Below are positions 26,329 to 38,598 of a stretch of DNA of 64,000 nt, piece by piece (the stretch's first letter is position 1; the number at the start of each line of letters is the position of its first letter). The DNA comes from Proteromonas lacertae (taxonomy: Eukaryota; Sar; Bigyra; Opalinata; Proteromonadidae), in assembly GCA_002245135.1 (NCBI GenBank), contig NGBS01000872.1, positions 372,001-436,000 on the forward strand, written 5' to 3'. The notes under the pieces are model-generated. The model was given only the letters and a program-made list of their open reading frames with translations, made no database searches and had not been told where the DNA came from. The position numbers were made by a program, and so were the translations under genes.

Positions 26329-26830
26329 CTACATATACTCTTCACTATCCATATCATTCTCATCAAATTCACCAATTGAAGATTGTTCATCATAAAATTC
26401 TTCTTCTTCTTCTTGTTCATTTTCTACATCATCAAAATTCACATTGTTGTTGTTTTCCACTTTTGCAGGAGCAGTTTTAGGTGGTTCTGGCTGATCATTG
26501 AAATCTTCTTCAAATAATTCTTCATTATCATCATATACAGGTTTAGATGGACCTAATTCTCCCAAATCAAAATCATCTTCTATGTGGAATTCTTCATCAT
26601 TATTATTTTGATTTTGTGATGTTGGTTGTTTCACACTCACTTCAAAATCATCTTCAATTTCTGATATATCTTGATGGTGCTGTTGTGGTTTAACACTTTC
26701 TTCAAAGTCATCTTCTATTTCATTATTATTGTTATTGTAATTATTTATGTTTTTATTATTATTTATTTCCTTCTCAAAATCATCACTTATTTCATCATCT
26801 ATTTCATTAGCACTTACTTTTATATTATTA

Positions 26831-26894
<64 letters not shown>

Positions 26895-29800
26895 CCATTG
26901 TTGTACTTTCAAAATCATCTTCAATAGTTGTATCTTGATTCATATCTTTAGTATTGCTAATTACATTTATTTCTGATTCAAATTCATCAGGAATTTCATC
27001 ATTATAATCATAATTTTGTTTTTCTTCCGCTGTAACTTTCGGAGAATGAGAAGAATCAAAATCATCTGAGATGATTACTTCTGCTTCATCTTTATTTGGA
27101 AGTTTAGGTGAATGAGAAATCTCAAAATCATCAGGAATCTCTTCTGAAATTACATTTTCTGTGGGAAGTTTAGGTGAATGGGATGATTCAAAATCATCAG
27201 ATATAATTTCTGGTAGATCTGAAGAAGGAATTTTTGGAGAATGTGAAGATTCAAAATCGTCACTAATAACAGCAGCTTCTTCATTTTGAACTATATCATC
27301 ATTTTGTACTATATTTCGTTTGTTTGATGTTGAATCATTTTCAAATACATCATCATCTGGTATTTCTGGTGCATCATCTAAATGATTTGAAAATGTTGGT
27401 ATTTGCTTTTTTGTATTAGTTGTTTCATCAAATTTACTATCTTCAAAAGTATCTAAAAACGGTTGACTTTCTATAATTGTAGCTGGTTCTACTTTTGATT
27501 GATCATTCACATTCTCATCAACTTCAGTCATCTTTGATTCGTTTATAACATCTGAACTAGAATGACTTCTTCCAGATTTTGGTTTTTCATAATCATCACC
27601 ATCATTCTTTTCATCATATCCTACTTCATTATCATATTCTCTATTTTCATTCTGATTATCTTCAAAATTGGATAATTCTTCATTAATTTCATCATCATCA
27701 TGTTGTTGTTGTTGTTGTTGTATTAATTTCTCTTTTTCTTCTTCATCAAAATTATTCTCTTCATTCTGATTATTCTTTATTGTATCAATCTCTTCATTAG
27801 AAATATTTGAATCATTATCTGATTGAGATTCTTTTTTCATTATTATATTCTGATTATTCTTTTGTTTATCAATAACAGAATCAATATTCTTTGGTATTAC
27901 TTCTTCATTTTCACTATTCTCATTGCTAATATCCTCTAATTCTTTATTTATATTTCTCTTTGCATTAGTTGATGTGTTGTATGATTTTGGATAAGGATGT
28001 TTCTCATTGTTATTCTCATAGAATTGATTTAATTTGAATTCTTTTATCTCTTTAATTGTTTTGCTTGGAATAACTGGCTGTTGTTGTTTCTGACTATTAT
28101 AATATTGATTTTTACTACTGTTTCTTGTATGTAAAGGAGAAAACTTTTCATTAGAATGTCTCAATTTTTGCTTATTTGTATATGGATCTTTTGTGTTTAT
28201 AATTGGATTTTCAGGTTGTATAAAAGTCAATACATAATTATCACCATTTATTCTATCATCATAATCATTTTGTTGAAGTTCATTATCATCATTTTGGCAT
28301 GTATCTTTCCTCGATAACATCATTGTTATAGTTTGGTGGATCAGGAGCATATTGTGAATCATTATAACTATTGGAGTAATAGGATCTTGGCATTTCTGTT
28401 TGTATTTTGTTATTATCATAGTCATCATCATCACTATTATCACTTTCATCATCACCACTATAATCATAACTATGAACATAATGATTATTATCATTAAACT
28501 CTTCATTATAATAGTTTTTACCATGTTTAGCATTATTATTATTATTATTATGATATCTAGTATTAATATACTGTTGTTCTTGTTGAAAATATTCATTATT
28601 AAGATTGTCGTCATTATTGATGTAATTATCATCATCATTTTCTAAAGTCAGTATGATAGTACTGTTGTTGTAGAGGAGGAGAAGGAGCTGTTTTTGGTCT
28701 ATTATAACTATCTCTTAATTTCTTTTTCACTAGTCTTGTTGGTTTTTTATTCTTCCCTAAAGTATTGTAATTGAATTTATAAGAAGTAGATGGTGATGAT
28801 TTTTGCACTGATGAAGATCTATGTTTAGTTTTACCTTTAACAGATTTCTTTGAAAGAGATGATGGAATTGTTATTTTTGTACTTGCATATAAACTGCCTA
28901 TTTTAGAAGTGGGATATAATGGTTGGGATCTTGATTGATAATATGTCGACATTTTTGGTGCTGCTGAAGATGATCTTTTTACTTTCTTTTTATGTTTTTT
29001 AACTACTTTTCTTGGTAATTCTACTTCTTCATATTGTTGAGTATAATCTCCATTGTAAGGAGAAAATTGTTGTTGTTGTGGTGGTGGTGGTGAATAATGT
29101 TGAGAATGAGAATCAGGCAGGAGAAGGATAAGATGCTGTTTGATTAACAATCTGTAGTTTCTGTAACATTTCTAATGTCTTTGTTAATTGTTCATTCTTT
29201 TCTTGGAATAATTGACTATAATGTTCTAACTTTGAATTTAAATCTTCAATATATTTATCTTTCTTTTCATTTTCTTTTAATAATTGTATTGTTTTCTTCT
29301 TTAATTTGCTTGGATCCATTTTTTCAATATCTTCTTTTTGTAGAGGAGTTTTTGATTTTGATGTTGAATTAGATTGTGGTGGTGGTGGTGGTGGTTCTTC
29401 ATTTAATTCATTATTCTTATCTGGTGTAACAAGTGTATTATTATTAGACGATGTTTCTCTATTAATACTTCTATAACTAGTATTCATATTATTAGTGTTA
29501 TCTCTATTTCTATTAGTAGTATTTGTAACATCATATGGTGATTTTGTAGGTGAAATAATTGATCTATAATCTGTAGTAAATTCATTTGATTTCTTTGTAG
29601 GACTAGCAATTCTACCTCCTGTACTGTTTGCAGTTTCAGAGAACCTATTAGATTTTTCAATCTGAGGCTAATAGAATATAAACTAATTAATAATATACTA
29701 AATAACCCCATCTTCTCAAAGTTGCTAATACTCTTGGATGTATATCATTTGGCATTTTCCTTCTATTATCATCACACGATTTTTCCAATAAGGACAAGGT

Positions 29801-30846
29801 CACTGGATCAATGTGATTTCCTTTCAAATCAAAGGCTAATAAAGATCTATTTGACTTAACTAAGCTAACAATTGATTCAGTTGTTCTATTTGTAACATCA
29901 TTATTCCTGAAACATATTCCTCTAATCCATTCATCATTCATTAATACAGAACACAATTTATGTACAGTCGCATCAGATATATGATTACCGTGCATTTCAA
30001 TAGCGCACAAACCTTGACTTACTGGTTTTGCATAAGAACCACCTCTTAATTGATTGAACCATAAACCATCAATACTATAATGCGTTTGTTGTTTGATTAT
30101 TCCAGCAAGATGTGTACCTGTTTTATCGGTTAGATTGCAATCAGAAAAATTCAATTCGATGAATAAATGATTATCTTTAATACAATCTAACAAATATATT
30201 GCAGCATCATCACCAATTCTACATTTATATAGATTTAAATATTCTATGCTTTTACATCTCAACAAAATCTATTGTTAATATATATAAGTATGTATATATA
30301 CATTTCCAAGTGCTTTAATTGAAGCAGATCTTAGTTTAATCCCAGATAAATTGATTTCTTTTAAATTATTCTCACTTTGTAAAGCACATTTTGATATTGA
30401 ACGTAATAGCGATGCTTGTGGATGAATATCATTAACTAGTGGTTCTATCCTTCCTCTTGCTAATAATGCACGGGTTACTCTATTAGGACAACTACCAGCA
30501 CCAACGGTTAAACATATTCTAGAAATTAAATATTTCTATAAAATACTTTCTTACTGATTTCAATTGTAGTAACGTAACACATAATATATCCAAATCATTT
30601 TGTTCATAAGCATCTAAATCAGTAGTACATTCATCTTTTCTATAAAGAATCCAAATATATGATATACTGTAGACTTTTAATTAAGGTTTCATCTTTTCTA
30701 ACACTATCATCTTTATTTACAAGTTGTAGATATATTTGTTGGCATTTTGTGTATGTTCTCAGTGGTTGTGTTGATCTTTCATAGAGTGTCTTCCCTTCTG
30801 ATCTATTTCTTCTCTTTTTATCTGATCCAAGCCTCTCTATACTCAT
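26329..30846 (-). CDS. CEP78-like LRR protein with long disordered acidic tail
   Basis: The N-terminal third is LRR: NLKEINLSGIKLRSASIKAL, SIEYLNLYKCRIGDDAAIYL, FIELNFSDCNLTDKTGTHL, then LLAFDLKGNHIDPVTLSLL. The order and spacing, including a QTHYSIDGLWFNQL segment between repeats, resemble CEP78, a centriole/basal-body LRR protein. A Ser/Thr/Pro linker follows, then a short coiled coil (KENEKKDKYIEDLNSKLEHY). The last ~1,000 residues are Asn/Asp/Glu-rich with about ten DDFE-type repeats (for example SDDFESSHSPK) and a long poly-Asn run. Three or four introns are inferred in the first part. Reading frame shifts by one base at 29113-29115, 28635-28637 and 28289-28291; coding character continues across each. 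The start at 30846 is the first ATG of MSIERLGSDKK. The CEP78 assignment rests on LRR layout only. Confidence 0.6.
26836..26894. repeat. ATT microsatellite coding poly-Asn
   Basis: About twenty uninterrupted ATT units (AAT on the coding strand) inside the CEP78-like tail, giving an Asn run. Such tracts are length-unstable and prone to assembly slippage. Confidence 0.9.
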
Positions 30847-31005
30847 CAACAGTTATTAATTTCAAATCTATTGTTTGAGGCTTGAGGAGAAGAATTTCGA
30901 TAAATATAGAAATATTAGATGTAATATTTTCATAATTTTCATATTTAGCAAAACACAAACAACAACCACTAAATTAATAATTAAATTAGTAAATACGTAA
31001 AAAAA

Positions 31006-31281
31006 TCAATTGTTTAACATAATATCAGCTATTCCAAATTCATCATATATATCTTGTATTTTTTGATCAACTTTTTCATTCTTATAACACCGACTTCTAC
31101 CACTTTCTTGACCATAATATTCTTCTATCAAATTCTTTATATCATTGTCATAATTTTTTTCACAATTATCATCTCGAATTAACGTAGGTGATTTTATTTC
31201 ACAATTTTCTCTAGTATCAGAATTACCAGATACAATATCGTCGTAGAGTTGTAGTATATCTGTAAATGATGAATTATCCAA
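31006..31281 (-). CDS. Small acidic protein sharing an ESCRT-III-like C-terminal motif (paralogue 1)
   Basis: 91 residues, one exon, TGA stop. The central part reads NYDNDIKNLIEEYYGQESGR and the C-terminus reads KIQDIYDEFGIADIML. Both blocks recur in the small protein at 32560-32808 (YDSDIKKLLEEWYGPDSSR and DLKQIYDEFGITDIML). The C-terminal block resembles the end of the ESCRT-III protein lying between them (ALQKIYADLQIQDIM), which corresponds to the last helix region of CHMP2-type proteins. No signal peptide or membrane segment. All three genes point the same way with about 281 bp between neighbours. I recognise no named family; a link to ESCRT-III assembly is inference from shared motif and location. 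Confidence 0.72.
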   Translation of the reverse strand: MDNSSFTDILQLYDDIVSGNSDTRENCEIKSPTLIRDDNCEKNYDNDIKNLIEEYYGQESGRSRCYKNEKVDQKIQDIYDEFGIADIMLNN

Positions 31282-31562
31282 CTTATTGTATATATATATC
31301 TAAAAAATTTTAAAAAATCACTAAAAAGGAGTGAGTTTTGAATTTTGATTCAACTATACACAATAGAAAAACAAATTATACATTCCACGTTTATGATAAT
31401 GCTAAATTTTGTAAGTCACTTGATAAAGCAAAAAAATGAAAGAAAATGAATCGGTTGGTTGAGATTTGTGGGTTACGAATATTTTCAATAACCGCAATTT
31501 AAAATTTTGTTTTTTTTCTTCATCAACACAATATTTTATATATTTAATGTATTTTCAATTAA

Positions 31563-32278
31563 TTACATAGGAGGAGCAACCATAGCACCAGGAGGTGCAG
31601 CAATGGCAGAAGCATGACCGTTCATTATGTCCTGTATTTGTAAATCAGCATATATCTTTTGTAAAGCTTCATCAGCTTCACCTGATATATCTTCTCCATC
31701 GTCCATCATTTCATCCATCATATTCATTCTTTCATCACTCTCTGTCATTGCTCTATTAAACTCATTCAAATTCTCTTGAATAGCTCCCATATCTGTAGCT
31801 TTATTCATTACATCTAATGCCTATTATTTTATTTTATTAATTCAGTAAATATACTTGTGTAGCTACTTTCATTACGTCCTGTAGTTTGGCTGTAGAATTA
31901 GCACACTATTTAATAATTATACTTCATAGTCATACTTGAACTTTCATTCTCAAAGCTAAAATCCTAGTTCTCATCAACATAAATCTTTCTGCTACTTTTT
32001 TTGTTCTTACTAATGACTCACAACGAATTTTTAGCTGTTCCTATTCAAAGAATAAATATGATTCTTTATACTCTACTGGCTCCTTTTCTTGCTTCTAGTT
32101 TTATTTGATTTTCAAGTTTTGCTACATCCATTTCAGCTCGTTTCTGTTCTTTCTCCATTTGTTTACACAAATGTTTCAATTCATACATTTTCTCGTCTAT
32201 TTCCTCCTGTGGATCTTTAGGTGGTGGTGGTGGTTTCTTTTAAATTAAAAAAATAATTTATACACTGAACCAAGGCAT
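31563..32278 (-). CDS. ESCRT-III subunit, CHMP2/Vps2-like
   Basis: About 200 residues in five exons. The start MPWF is joined by a 29-nt intron to KPPPPPKDPQEEIDEKMYEL; further exons carry KQMEKEQKRAEMDVAKLENQ and SLVRTKKVAERFMLMRTRIL, the basic helical hairpin of Snf7-domain proteins. The VRTKK...FMLMRTRILALRMKVQ segment is closest to CHMP2/Vps2 (VRTRRYVRKFVLMRANIQAV). The acidic C-terminal half (MNMMDEMMDDGEDISGEAD) and final helix ALQKIYADLQIQDIM fit the autoinhibitory region, and a short Ala/Pro/Met tail ends the protein. ESCRT-III polymers cut membrane necks in endosomal sorting, cytokinesis and repair. The exact CHMP class (2 against 1 or 3) is uncertain. It lies between two small genes sharing its last motif. 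Confidence 0.82.
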
Positions 32279-32559
32279 GTTTTTTAAAAAAGAAAAGTTT
32301 GGGCAACAAAAAGTTTCACTCAAATAATTGTCAAATTTACAGTAGATATATTACAGTGTTTGAACAATGTTCATGATATGAAAAAGAGTTAATAGTGTGA
32401 TTTTGATGATTTCTATTACCAACAATTCTAAAATAAACATATTCTATATTAATGAAGAAATTAATTCATTATATTCAGTATATCCAACCATATAATAATG
32501 AGCTGGAATTGTAAAATAAGAGACATATTAAATTACATACTACTTAACACATTTTTATA

Positions 32560-32808
32560 TTAGTCTTTTTTTTCACCACCAATAGATCTCAACATAATAT
32601 CTGTTATGCCAAATTCATCATATATCTGTTTCAAATCAGGATCTATCTGATTTAAATCCCTACAACTACTACATCTACTACTATCAGGACCATACCACTC
32701 TTCCAGTAATTTTTTAATATCACTATCATATTCTGCAGTTCCACTATTCGTATGTCTAAATTTCGGAGACTTTAAAATAAATTCTTTGAATTCTTGACCT
32801 GTAGACAT
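32560..32808 (-). CDS. Small protein sharing an ESCRT-III-like C-terminal motif (paralogue 2)
   Basis: 82 residues, single exon from MSTGQEFKEFILKSPKF to GGEKKD. It shares with the protein at 31006-31281 the block YDSDIKKLLEEWYGPDSSR and the end block DLKQIYDEFGITDIML; N-termini differ apart from a KSP motif. A CSSC pair lies between the blocks, which the other paralogue lacks. The end block resembles the C-terminal helix region of the ESCRT-III subunit just downstream. The two small genes flank that subunit on the same strand, suggesting duplication of a small gene around it or capture of its last exon. No known family recognised. Confidence 0.72.
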   Translation of the reverse strand: MSTGQEFKEFILKSPKFRHTNSGTAEYDSDIKKLLEEWYGPDSSRCSSCRDLNQIDPDLKQIYDEFGITDIMLRSIGGEKKD

Positions 32809-33023
32809 TATTTATTATACTAATGTTTATAAATTAATAAAATATAATTATATAAATGGAGAGTGAATTAAGTAACACCTAAATGACAAAGAAATTTAAA
32901 ATAACAATTCTTAAAAAAATACCTGTATTATGTTGTCTTTCATGTATTTGTTTTTTTCACACAAAACAAAACAATCCAAAATAATATATTTATTATATAT
33001 ATAAATAGCATACTCTAAACGAT

Positions 33024-36000
33024 TCAAATTCCAAAATAATCAATTCCATTCACAATAAATTCACAAATCCATTCCATTCTTTGTTTTATTTGATCCATTG
33101 TCTGTTCTAATTCATCGTGTATTAAATTATCTTCATGACATTCACTCTTCTCTACAACACCTGCATTATTGAACTTTCCTTGTGTAATTGACATATCTTC
33201 TAATCGTTTTATTAATTCTAAAGCATGAATAACAATCTCTCTGGTTTCTTTTAACTCTGCTATTGTTTCAACTATTTTTTGATAATTTTCATTGTTGACT
33301 TCCTGCATATAACTTCTCTTAAACTTCTTTCTGTAATTTGGAGTTGCTTGTAAATCATTCCATAGATTGTTAAGTATCATATAAGCACCTTTGAATAGAC
33401 TATCTTGAATTTCTGCAGTTTCTGAATCAAATGTAGCAGATGTTTTGAACATAGTAGAAGAAGAAACTTGAGCAGCATTATACAACTTACTATTTGACCA
33501 ATCAAAATACATGTAATTTGACATATTATTACTTGAACTGCCTTGCCCTCTTCTACCACTTGCCATTCTTGATTTGTCACTTCTTCTTGTTAATGGACTA
33601 TTTGGAGTAACTGGGGTCTTTGTTCGGTTATTACTATTACTATCATTGTTAGTTGAATAATATCCATCTGATGTGGATGTTGTTTTAAATGTAGAAGTTT
33701 TACTACCTTGTTGTTGTTTTGTAGACATTTGTGATGTTCGTTTTGCAGGAAGAGATTGAGATTTTGCTACAGTTCTTGTTGGAGAGTATGCTGTTGCTGG
33801 ACTTGGTGCATCTATTGGAGATACAGCTTTGCCTTGTTTCAATGCATGGATTAAATACTTCTGTCTCATTAATTCTGTCATTGAATATGGTATATCTTTC
33901 GTTTTATATGTTTCATTTATCATTTGGAATGTAAAGTATTGCAAATCTTTATTTGGAATAGTTTCTATTTGTGGATGGAGAAGTAAATCTGAATATTGCA
34001 TCATGATCTTTAGTAGCAAATCTTGTAGTGAAGTTTTGTTCTAATTGTCTTAATCTCTGTTCTTGTAACTTCTTTTTTGATGGTTTCTTCTTCTTTCCCA
34101 TTGGAGCTACTAAAGCTGCTTGTATTTTAGCTTCAATATGCACTAGTTTGATATGATCAGGAGAATCTGGAGGAACAGTTAATTGTTCTTTATCGATTAT
34201 CATCATTTATTGGCACTAACTCTCTTATTCTTTGATGATATCTATTGGCTTGATTTGCATGGAAAACTGAATCACATGTTTGACATAACAACTTATTACA
34301 CTTTATACACATCAATTCTCCAATCATTTCACCACAATTATCACATTTCTGATACATTTCTTGTAACTTTTCCATCAATTCATCATCACTTAATTTATCC
34401 CATTGAGGTGGATAATGAATTTTATTCCAATCAGTTCTTCTCATTGGACCTGGAGCTCCAGATGATCTTAAATTATCATCTTCAATTTCATCTTCTACTT
34501 TCATACTTTCTTCTAAATCTTGTTCATCTGCTTGTACACCAATTTCAGCAAATTGATCTGGCTCTGGCTCTTGTTCTGGTTCTTTTGGCGGTTCTGGTTC
34601 AGGCTCTTTCTTTTCAACGGGTTTCTTCTTCTTAGGGTGTGGAAATCTTGGAACTGGTGGTTTACGAGGAGGTTTCTCTTCTTTTACTGGTTCAACTGGC
34701 TTCTTCTTCTTTGGATGAGGAAACACTGGAACAGGTGGATTTTTCTTTGGTGCTGGCGGTGGTGATTCTTCCTTCTTCTTTTTGGGAGGAGAATTCTTAC
34801 GTTGAGGTGGTTTCTTTGGTGGTGATTGTGGTTTTTTCTTTGGTTCGGCAACATCAGTTTTTTCTTTTTCAACTGGCTTTTCTTCTTTTTCAGATTCATC
34901 TTTTTCATTGCTTTTCTTCTTTTTCAGATTCTTCTTCTTCAATTGGCTTTTCTTCCTTTTCAAATTCATCTTTTTCAATTGGCTTTTCTTCTTTTTCAGA
35001 TTCATCTTTTTCAATTGGCTTTTCTTCTTTTTCAGATTCATCTTTTTCAATTGGCTTTTCTTCTTTTTCAAATTCATCTTCTTCAATTGGCTTTTCTTCT
35101 TCTTCAGCTGGTTTTTCATCTTCTCCATCTAAATTATATAAATTATCTTCATTTTCATTTTTTGGCTTTTCTTCAAGCATAGCTAAATCATCATCATTAT
35201 TGCTTTCATTATTTTCTTTTTTCTCTTCTTCGTTTGCTTCACCTTGAGGTTTTTCATTTAAAAAGTCTAAATCATTGTCATTATCATCCTCTGATGGTTT
35301 TTCTTCTGCCTCATTTTCGTTCTTATCCATAGATTCAAATTCTTCATCTTCATTCTCTTCTTCTGCATTCTCATTCTCTCCTCCATTTTCTACAGTTTCA
35401 CCTTCCTCAGTTGATTTTTCTCCTTCTTCTGTTGGTTTTTCTCCACCTTCTTCTGTTGGTTTTTCTCCACCTTCTTCTGTTGTTTCATTTTCATTGGTTT
35501 TTCTTCATCTTCTTCTGTTGTTTTTCTTCTCCTTCTTCTGTTAGGTTTTTCTTCTCCTTCTTCTGTTGTTTCTCCTTCTTCTGTTGGTTTTTCTCCACCT
35601 TCTTCTGTTGTTTCATTTTCAATTGGTTGTTCTTCATCCTTCTTCTGTTGGTTGTTCTTCACCTTCTTCTGTTGGTTGTTCTTCTCCTTCTGTAACTTGT
35701 TCTTTACCTTCTTCTGTTGTTTCTCCTTCTTCTGTTGGTTGTTCTCCACCTTCTTCTGTTGTTTCTCCTTCTTCTGTTGTTTTTTCTTCACCTTCTTCTG
35801 TTAGTTTTTCTTCTCCTTCTGTAACTTGTTCTTTACCTTCTTCTGTAGTTTCATCTTCTGTTGGTTGTTCTCCACCTTCTTCTGTTGTTTCTCCTTCTTC
35901 TGTTGGTTGTTCTCCACCTTCTTCTGTTGTTTCATTTTCAATTGGTTGTTCTTCATCTTCTTCTGTTGGTTGTTCTTCACCTTCTTCTGGTTTTTCTATT

Positions 36001-36467
36001 TCTTCAACTTCATTATTTTCATCTTTATTTTCTTCATCATTCTTTATTTCTTCAACTGTATTATCATTATTTTGTTCATTATTTTCATTTGCTTCATTGT
36101 TTTCTACATTCTCTGAATTCATAAAAGATTCTACTTCATCTCCTTCATTTTCTATTTTTTCTCCCTCATTATTGTTAATTTCTTCAACATCATTGCCATT
36201 AATATCTTCAACTAAATTATCATTTTCATTTTGAGTATTATTATCTGCATTTTCTTTATTTTCATCATTTTCTTCTGTATTTTCATTACTTTCTGCATTA
36301 TTATTATTATTTTCTGGATTTTCATTCTCTAATCCATTTTCGTTATTGTTATTATTATCTGCTTCTATATCTTGTTCGTTAGTATTTAAATTACCATCTT
36401 CCTGTGTATTTGTTGTACTGCCTCCATCAAAAGTATCATCAAAAGATTCTATATCATAGTCATTCAT
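33024..36467 (-). CDS. Glu-rich repeat protein with B-box zinc finger
   Basis: Long single-exon gene starting MNDYDIESFDDTFDGG. The first ~500 residues are Asn/Glu-rich, with EEGEEQPTEEGE-type repeats (35400-35990) and 12-residue EKPIEKDESEKE repeats (34883-35098). A Pro/Lys segment with two PxFPHPKKKKPVE units follows, then a B-box-like zinc finger: KCDNCGEMIGELMCIKCNKL, LCQTCDSVFHANQ and YHQRI supply the Cys/His ligands. The C-terminal third has Ser/Thr-rich linker and helical segments (QEVNNENYQKIVETIAELKE). Frame breaks of one base occur at 35634-35636, near 35480, 34905-34907, 34190-34192 and 33949-33951; coding character resumes each time, so the gene is probably whole but the sequence may contain indels. 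Function unknown. It shares a 54-bp divergent promoter with the next gene. Confidence 0.65.
34883..35098. repeat. 36-bp tandem repeat, about six units
   Basis: The unit encodes EKPIEKDESEKE on the minus strand, with variants at the Lys/Glu and Ser/Phe positions. One unit boundary (34905) carries a two-base difference that breaks frame. It lies inside the B-box protein gene. Confidence 0.85.
35400..35990. repeat. Degenerate Glu/Thr/Pro-rich coding repeats
   Basis: Irregular array of units encoding PTEEGE, TTEEGG and QPIENE variants on the minus strand. Several copies match almost exactly apart from one-base indels (for example CCAATTGAAAATG against CCAATGAAAATG), which marks this stretch as unstable or poorly assembled. 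Confidence 0.8.
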
Positions 36468-36521
36468 TACAAAACTGTTGTTTTTATATTCTAAAACGAC
36501 AAAACGGTCATTATTTTTTAA
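36468..36521. promoter_or_regulatory. 54-bp shared divergent promoter region
   Basis: Only 54 bp separate the start codons of the B-box protein (minus) and the PWWP-like protein (plus). Both promoters and 5' leaders must overlap here. An A/T-rich core (TTATTTTTTAA) is visible but no defined motif. Confidence 0.5.
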
Positions 36522-38521
36522 ATGACAACTCCAACACACATTCCTAATGAAGTATCGCAATTTGTTGAAATAAAATTAGATCAAGTTCCTGAAGCGATTG
36601 ACATACTAGTATACTTGAAATTATTTTTTATTCAATTAGAAAATAGAAATAAATGAAGATCAAAGAAGACGTTTATATAAACAAATTGATACAATTAAAC
36701 ATAATCTTCAGGATGAAAGAATGATTATTTGGGTTAATGTGAAACAATCTTTTAGGAGAAGAAACGATATGTTTTGGCCATGTATAGTATGTCTTATTTA
36801 AGTCATAATTGATATTATTAGGAATGGAATAAAGCTTTATTGAGAGGCAAAGGCTATATCGATATTACAGTAGAAGCAACAAAGACTGGTAAGTTCATAG
36901 TTGAATATTTAGGTTATTTAGAGAATAGAAGAATGTATTTTAATAAAAATGATTATATAATATATAGAATCTGTGTTGAAGGTGATAATGTATATAATTA
37001 CAGTGAAAATCATGAACCTCTACTCTATTATAACGAATTTACAAACATTGAAAAATATAAATGTTATGAAAAATTCTATAAAATTGGAATATTATTACTT
37101 CAAGCAGTATTTTTATAAATATTTATTATATATTTATTATATATAGTCAATAAATTTTGTAAAGAATGAATTGAATGATTATTATGATAGTCCAAGCATG
37201 ATAACTTCATTTAAAAATATACTTACATCAAATAATACTGAAAATAATGATAGAAATCATGATAATAATTCAAGATTAAATATAAACAAGAATAAAAATA
37301 TAAAAAGCAACAATACTAATGATGGGTTATGCAAAATAGAAAAACCAAAGAAAAGGAAGAGAATTGAGATAGAAATGTTTACTAGTGAAAGTAGTGATGA
37401 TGAAAATAATAGCGAAGATATTAACACTCTTATGAATAGTTTTTCACTTCATAAAACAGCTGGACTATCAGATGATATGTTGGACAGTATAGATTCACCA
37501 TATATTGATATAATGGATGATTTAATTACTGGTAATGGCAGTCATAAAATATCATCAAGTGCATCAACTCCTTCATCCACTTCATTTACTCCTTTATTTG
37601 CATCATCTAAAGAAATAACTACTGTAAGAACAAAAGACACATTTTCTTCTCCATCTTCTTCATCGTCAATAACTTCAATAACACCTTCACCACCATCATC
37701 TATACATACACCAGTTGCAGCAGAAATAAATACATCAAATGATAATAATAATCAAATAACATCAGATGGAAATTGTAATAGTAAAGATAATAATATAATA
37801 TCATTTAATGATGGTTGTAGTTCATCTCCTCATTATGTTGATTATGAAAGAGTTGATGATGATTTAGTTACTGCAACACAGATCATATATGATGATAATG
37901 ATGATTACGATATTTATAACAATAATAATGAGAATATATCAGATAGTAAGAGTAAAAAAGAAGAAGTGCAAGATGATGATGATGGTTTTGTAGATAATTC
38001 ACCTGAAATTAAAGATACTTCAGGAATGATAAGAGTTATACAATCTATTAGTAATAATAATAATAATAAAAAAATAAAGATAAAATAATAATAATGACAA
38101 AGTTGCTTTTAATCTTAAATCTTTAGAGAATGATGATAATAATATAAATATTATAAAGAAAAGAAATTCAGTGTTAATAGATGATGATAATGATAATAAT
38201 ATAAATACTAATATAACTACCAATAGCATTATAAACACTAATAAAAATAATGAAAATAATAATGTAATTACAAATACATCAAATAAATCAGTAAGAAGAA
38301 GTTTTTCAATGTTTAGTAGAAATAGAATTAAAAAATCATCCACAACTACTGATAATAACAATTCTTCTGAAGTAAATGATAGTTCAAAATCTATGAAGAG
38401 AAGAATTTCTTTTTTTAGAAGATCAGATAGTAAAAAGCCAAGAGTTGAAACAGAAATAATACCAGAAACTGTAGCTATTGATAAAATTGTTGATATATCA
38501 GAGGGTAGTGATAGTGAATAA
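36522..38521 (+). CDS. Possible PWWP-like domain protein with disordered tail
   Basis: MTTPTHIPNEVSQFVEIKLD starts a gene with at least three introns of 31-40 nt. Residues about 55-165 read RRRNDMFWPCIIEWNKALLR, then KFIVEYLGYLENRRMYFNKN and ending in helices (YEKFYKIGILLLQ). The aromatic-Pro entry (FWPCI), beta strands and trailing helices resemble a PWWP histone-reading domain, but the similarity is low. The rest is Asn/Ser/Asp-rich with basic patches (PKKRKRIEIEMF, then KSVRRSFSMFSRNR and RRISFFRRSDSKKPR), suggestive of a nuclear protein. Frame changes at 38086-38088: either a +1 break at AAA-TAA, or a 76-nt intron (GTAATA...CTTTAG) that rejoins frame. Function unproven. Confidence 0.5.
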
Positions 38522-38598
38522 CCTATATAATTGTGTGTATTTATTTTTTTAATTTTTTGAAACGGATATGTTTTTGGGACAAAATATTCATCATTGAA

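Noticed and set aside
26671-26976. Hydrophobic Ile/Leu-rich plus-strand ORFs near 26.8 kb
   Set aside because: They arise from the ATT microsatellite read on the wrong strand.
34639-36234. Long Ser/Phe/Val-rich plus-strand ORFs opposite the B-box gene
   Set aside because: They are complements of GAA-rich repeats; translation is monotonous and the minus strand encodes the zinc finger.
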